This document shows, piece by piece, positions 61,425 through 64,000 of a stretch of DNA of 64,000 nt. Within the stretch, counting starts at the first letter, position 1, and every line of letters begins with the position of its first letter. The notes beneath the pieces were generated by a model, which saw only the letters and a list, made by a program, of their open reading frames with translations, was not told where the DNA came from and did no database searches. The stretch is from Flavobacteriales bacterium (GTDB lineage Bacteria; Bacteroidota; Bacteroidia; Flavobacteriales; Flavobacteriaceae). A program made the position numbers and the translations under genes. Where the stretch lies: contig JAMOUV010000010.1 in assembly GCA_027067965.1 (NCBI GenBank), positions 310,001-374,000 of the forward strand. The letters run 5' to 3'.

Positions 61425-64000
61425 ATGAAACGTTTTTTGTTAATTATATTTATTTTAAAAGTTTTCTTTTCTTATACCCAACAATTGCCTCCCGGCATCA
61501 AATGGTATGAATTACAAACCACTCATTTGCGCATTATATATCCTGCACATTTAAAAAACCAAGCGTTATATACCGCCCGTTATATCGAACATTATCATCA
61601 CCGGATCGTGCAACCTCATTCCGGAAAAGTCAAGAAAATCGCGTTAATTTTAAATCCTTATACAGCCGTTCCGAACGGTTATGTAGGAATGGCGCCGCGC
61701 AAATCGGAATGGTATTTACAACCTCCGGCCGGATTATTTTTCGGTGGGGAATCATGGTTAAAAACCTTGGCCAATCATGAATATCGTCATGTGGTTCAAA
61801 TAGATGTAACAAACCGCGGTTTTGTAAAACTCGGTCAATTGTTAGGAGGCGGATACGGTCAATTGGCTACAAGTTTTCTTATTTATCCGATGTGGTATTT
61901 TGAAGGTGACGCAGTGGATACGGAAACCCGCTTGTCTCAGGCGGGTCGAGGGCGTTCGGGCGGATTTGCCATGCCTTTTTATATGATAACAAACGAGTAT
62001 GACAAGAAAAATTTGAATTATTATAAACTCTATTTCGGTTCATATAAACGTTATTATCCTTCTCATTATCATACCGGATATTACCTTACGCGTCATATCA
62101 AGCGGCAATACGGAGATAGTATCTGGAACAAAATTGTAAAATCGGCGGCATGGTTTCCTTTGCCCGGGGGTTTTCAATTGAGTTTGTATCGTAATACCAA
62201 AAAAACATATAAAACCCTCACATACAACGTTTTGGAACAATTCAAAAATCGAGATTCACTGCTTACATCCGGTGAATCATTGGATTTAATAAAGCGTAAA
62301 CGTAAAATTTTTGCGCACGAGTTGTTTCCGGTTTTTACTTCACCTGATACACTTTTGTTTTTACATTACGGGTTTGAGAAGACGCCCGCTATTTATTTGC
62401 ATGATTTTTCAAAAGGAGAAAACCGAAAAATAGTTTCCATTCCCGCTTATTATTTTTCGGCTAATAAGAAATATATCGCTTGGACAGAGTTTCGTCCGGA
62501 TACGCGTTGGTCCGACCGGATTTATTCTCGGGTTCGGGTCTTCGACCGGCAAACGGGAAAACAATTTTATTTAACCGGCGCAGGTAAATATCAATCACCC
62601 GTATTGAGTAAAACCGATGAAGATATATTGGCCGTAGTGCGATATGATTTGGATTTGATACCGCATTTGGAAGTTTGGCAAGTTCCCCGGCAAGAAAAAA
62701 TTAAGGATTTGGTGTTTCCGCAATTTGAGAGCATACGCCATCCTTCTTTTGTTTCGGGAGATTCTTTGAGGTTGATATTCAACGGCTTGGTTCAAGGACA
62801 GGGAACCGGTACATTTATTACCGATACAACGTCCAAAAAGCCGGAAGAAATATTTCCGCCGGTCATGGAAAATTTGAATTATCCGCAATTATACGGTGAT
62901 TATTTATTGTTTCAGAGTGATCCGTCGCAAAAAGATGTGCAAATTTATTCATACCATATCCCCACCCAAAGACGCTATCAATTGACGCATGCCAAATATG
63001 GGGTGAAAACCTTTTCGGTATGGCAGGATACTTTATATTATTCGGTTTATTCCCCCGGTGGCTTTTTTATGGTTAAAAAGAAATTAACTACTGACAATCT
63101 CCCGGTGATGAAAGATTGGCAACCCCGCAAAGAGGCGGATGGGATTGCAAGCGAGTTTCCTGATACCGTTTCCTATAAAATTAAAAAGTTTAATCATTTG
63201 AAATCCTATTTCAATCCGCATTCATGGGCTTATTTTGCTTTTCCCGAAAATGATTCCGTGATATCCGCATCGGTAAATGTGATGATGAATGATGTGTTGG
63301 ACGAGTCGTCTATTTTATGGGGTGCTTCAATAAATAGTGCAGGCGACAGGAATATTTTTGCCCGTATGGAATGGCGGCGTTATTATCCGGTTTTGGGGTT
63401 GGAAGCAAATGCCGTTCAATTACGAAATGATTCACTTCATTTTTACGGAATCCATTCTTATATAAAATTGCCCTTGAATTTCTCTTCGGGTAATTGGTCC
63501 AGGCATTTTACGCCTGAAATAAAAGTTTCCTATTTTACTCGAAACGGAGACAATTATTTTCCTTATGAATTTTCATTTGGTTTTTCGGCTTATCGGCACC
63601 GGGCTTTCCGGCATGTCGGTTCGAGATTTGCATACGGTTTGTCCGGCACATATACGGCCGAAAGAGAAACTGTATCGGAATTCAAACGGGCGGCAGGTTT
63701 TTTGCACTTGCCCGGACCGGGTCGAAACGATTATGTGAGATTCCATTTCGGAACGGAAGAACGAACGGGAAATTTTCATTTCGGAAAAGTTTTGCGACCC
63801 GTAAGAGGCAGCAAATATTTTTTGACATATCGTCATTTGACATCGGCCGGTCTGACTTATCACGCGCCGTTGGCCTATCCCGAAACGGGATGGTTTCGAG
63901 TCGTGTATTTAAAACGTTTACGTTATAAATTATTTGTGGATTTGGCAGTAGCGGACGGCACTAATTTTCAATCGGCGGGATTGCAATTAATCGGCGATTG
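61425..64000 (+). CDS. HExxH zinc-peptidase-like protein with propeller and barrel regions (3' end outside window)
   Basis: This frame opens at 61425 with a signal peptide (MKRFLLIIFILKVFFSYTQ) and stays open to the window edge (at least 858 residues). HEYRH at residues 118-122 and WYFEGDA with E160 form a gluzincin-like zinc site. The region at about 280-560 shows repeated strand patterns with the D-R-x-T-G-K type, suggesting a TolB-like propeller. From about 600 on it looks like an outer-membrane barrel. The family cannot be named, and the peptidase role is inferred from the motif only. Confidence 0.7.
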   Translation, partial: MKRFLLIIFILKVFFSYTQQLPPGIKWYELQTTHLRIIYPAHLKNQALYTARYIEHYHHRIVQPHSGKVKKIALILNPYTAVPNGYVGMAPRKSEWYLQPPAGLFFGGESWLKTLANHEYRHVVQIDVTNRGFVKLGQLLGGGYGQLATSFLIYPMWYFEGDAVDTETRLSQAGRGRSGGFAMPFYMITNEYDKKNLNYYKLYFGSYKRYYPSHYHTGYYLTRHIKRQYGDSIWNKIVKSAAWFPLPGGFQLSLYRNTKKTYKTLTYNVLEQFKNRDSLLTSGESLDLIKRKRKIFAHELFPVFTSPDTLLFLHYGFEKTPAIYLHDFSKGENRKIVSIPAYYFSANKKYIAWTEFRPDTRWSDRIYSRVRVFDRQTGKQFYLTGAGKYQSPVLSKTDEDILAVVRYDLDLIPHLEVWQVPRQEKIKDLVFPQFESIRHPSFVSGDSLRLIFNGLVQGQGTGTFITDTTSKKPEEIFPPVMENLNYPQLYGDYLLFQSDPSQKDVQIYSYHIPTQRRYQLTHAKYGVKTFSVWQDTLYYSVYSPGGFFMVKKKLTTDNLPVMKDWQPRKEADGIASEFPDTVSYKIKKFNHLKSYFNPHSWAYFAFPENDSVISASVNVMMNDVLDESSILWGASINSAGDRNIFARMEWRRYYPVLGLEANAVQLRNDSLHFYGIHSYIKLPLNFSSGNWSRHFTPEIKVSYFTRNGDNYFPYEFSFGFSAYRHRAFRHVGSRFAYGLSGTYTAERETVSEFKRAAGFLHLPGPGRNDYVRFHFGTEERTGNFHFGKVLRPVRGSKYFLTYRHLTSAGLTYHAPLAYPETGWFRVVYLKRLRYKLFVDLAVADGTNFQSAGLQLIGD

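Overview
The window is an AT-rich bacterial chromosome segment from the phylum Bacteroidota, most like the Flavobacteriales. The evidence is a PorZ homologue with a type IX secretion C-terminal domain next to recO, a SusC-class TonB receptor, the families DUF2851, DUF4286 and DUF5683, a bacterial GH3 adenylating enzyme, a parA-parB-DUF5683-lepB-wbqC cluster, almost no Shine-Dalgarno sites, and repeated TAnnTTTG promoter boxes. Genus cannot be assigned from the sequence alone. There is no rRNA, phage, plasmid or classical insertion sequence. Nearly all of it is housekeeping, densely packed in short operons.

Layout. 0.2-3.6 kb (+): YebC regulator, MBL-fold hydrolase, subtilisin lipoprotein, then a shared terminator. 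3.7-8.3 kb (-): a giant TPR protein and an outer-membrane barrel. 8.5-13.0 kb (+): barrel protein, alanine/Na+ symporter, ComEA-like HhH protein, acyl-CoA dehydrogenase. 13-16.3 kb: LemA (-), a small membrane protein and a PgpH-type HD hydrolase (+). 16.3-17.6 kb: tRNA-Ser(GCU), tRNA-Pro(UGG), tRNA-Arg(UCU), a 13-copy 41/42-bp tandem array that begins inside the tRNA-Arg 3' end, a thioredoxin-like gene and tRNA-Leu(CAG). 18.2-19.5 kb (+): SPFH, DUF4177-like and Arc-like genes. 19.4-23.9 kb (-): parA, parB, DUF5683, lepB, wbqC (no dapB). 24-28 kb (+): GH3, DUF4286, rhomboid, PBP4. 28.1-32.9 kb (-): coiled-coil protein, upp, zinc metallopeptidase, pdxH, RNase Z, small coiled-coil membrane protein, phoH. 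33.1-35.0 kb (+): DUF2905, PASTA, RluD. 35.0-37.5 kb (-): the unusual region, an intact tRNA-Ser(UGA) between damaged copies of itself and five tandem GIY-YIG nuclease genes. 37.7-50.4 kb (-): murF, fbp, TonB receptor, recO, porZ, a PlsC/GNAT fusion, waaA, yjjG, a deacetylase-like gene. 50.8-53.1 kb (-): an rRNA methyltransferase, SanA/YdcF, a lipoprotein. 53.2-55.7 kb (+): DUF2851, PspC, K+ channel. 55.7-57.8 kb (-): OmpH-like, hpf, xerC-like, rpsU. 58.1-64 kb (+): queG, comEC and a truncated HExxH/propeller protein.

The best candidate for something undescribed is 35.0-37.5 kb. In transcript order, four and a half 120-bp units carrying the 5' part of tRNA-Ser come first, then the intact tRNA, then five near-identical 80-aa GIY-YIG genes. 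The genes are separated by 3' halves of the same tRNA. Every partial tRNA copy is interrupted in its loops by short inserts with the core CCCRTAGGG, and each nuclease unit ends with the same 13 bases of the anticodon arm. This looks like repeated insertion of a minimal tRNA-targeting unit, though that mechanism is inference. The tRNA-Arg array at 16.6-17.1 kb has a related design: tRNA 3' end plus a palindrome, repeated 13 times, with a compensatory change in one stem.
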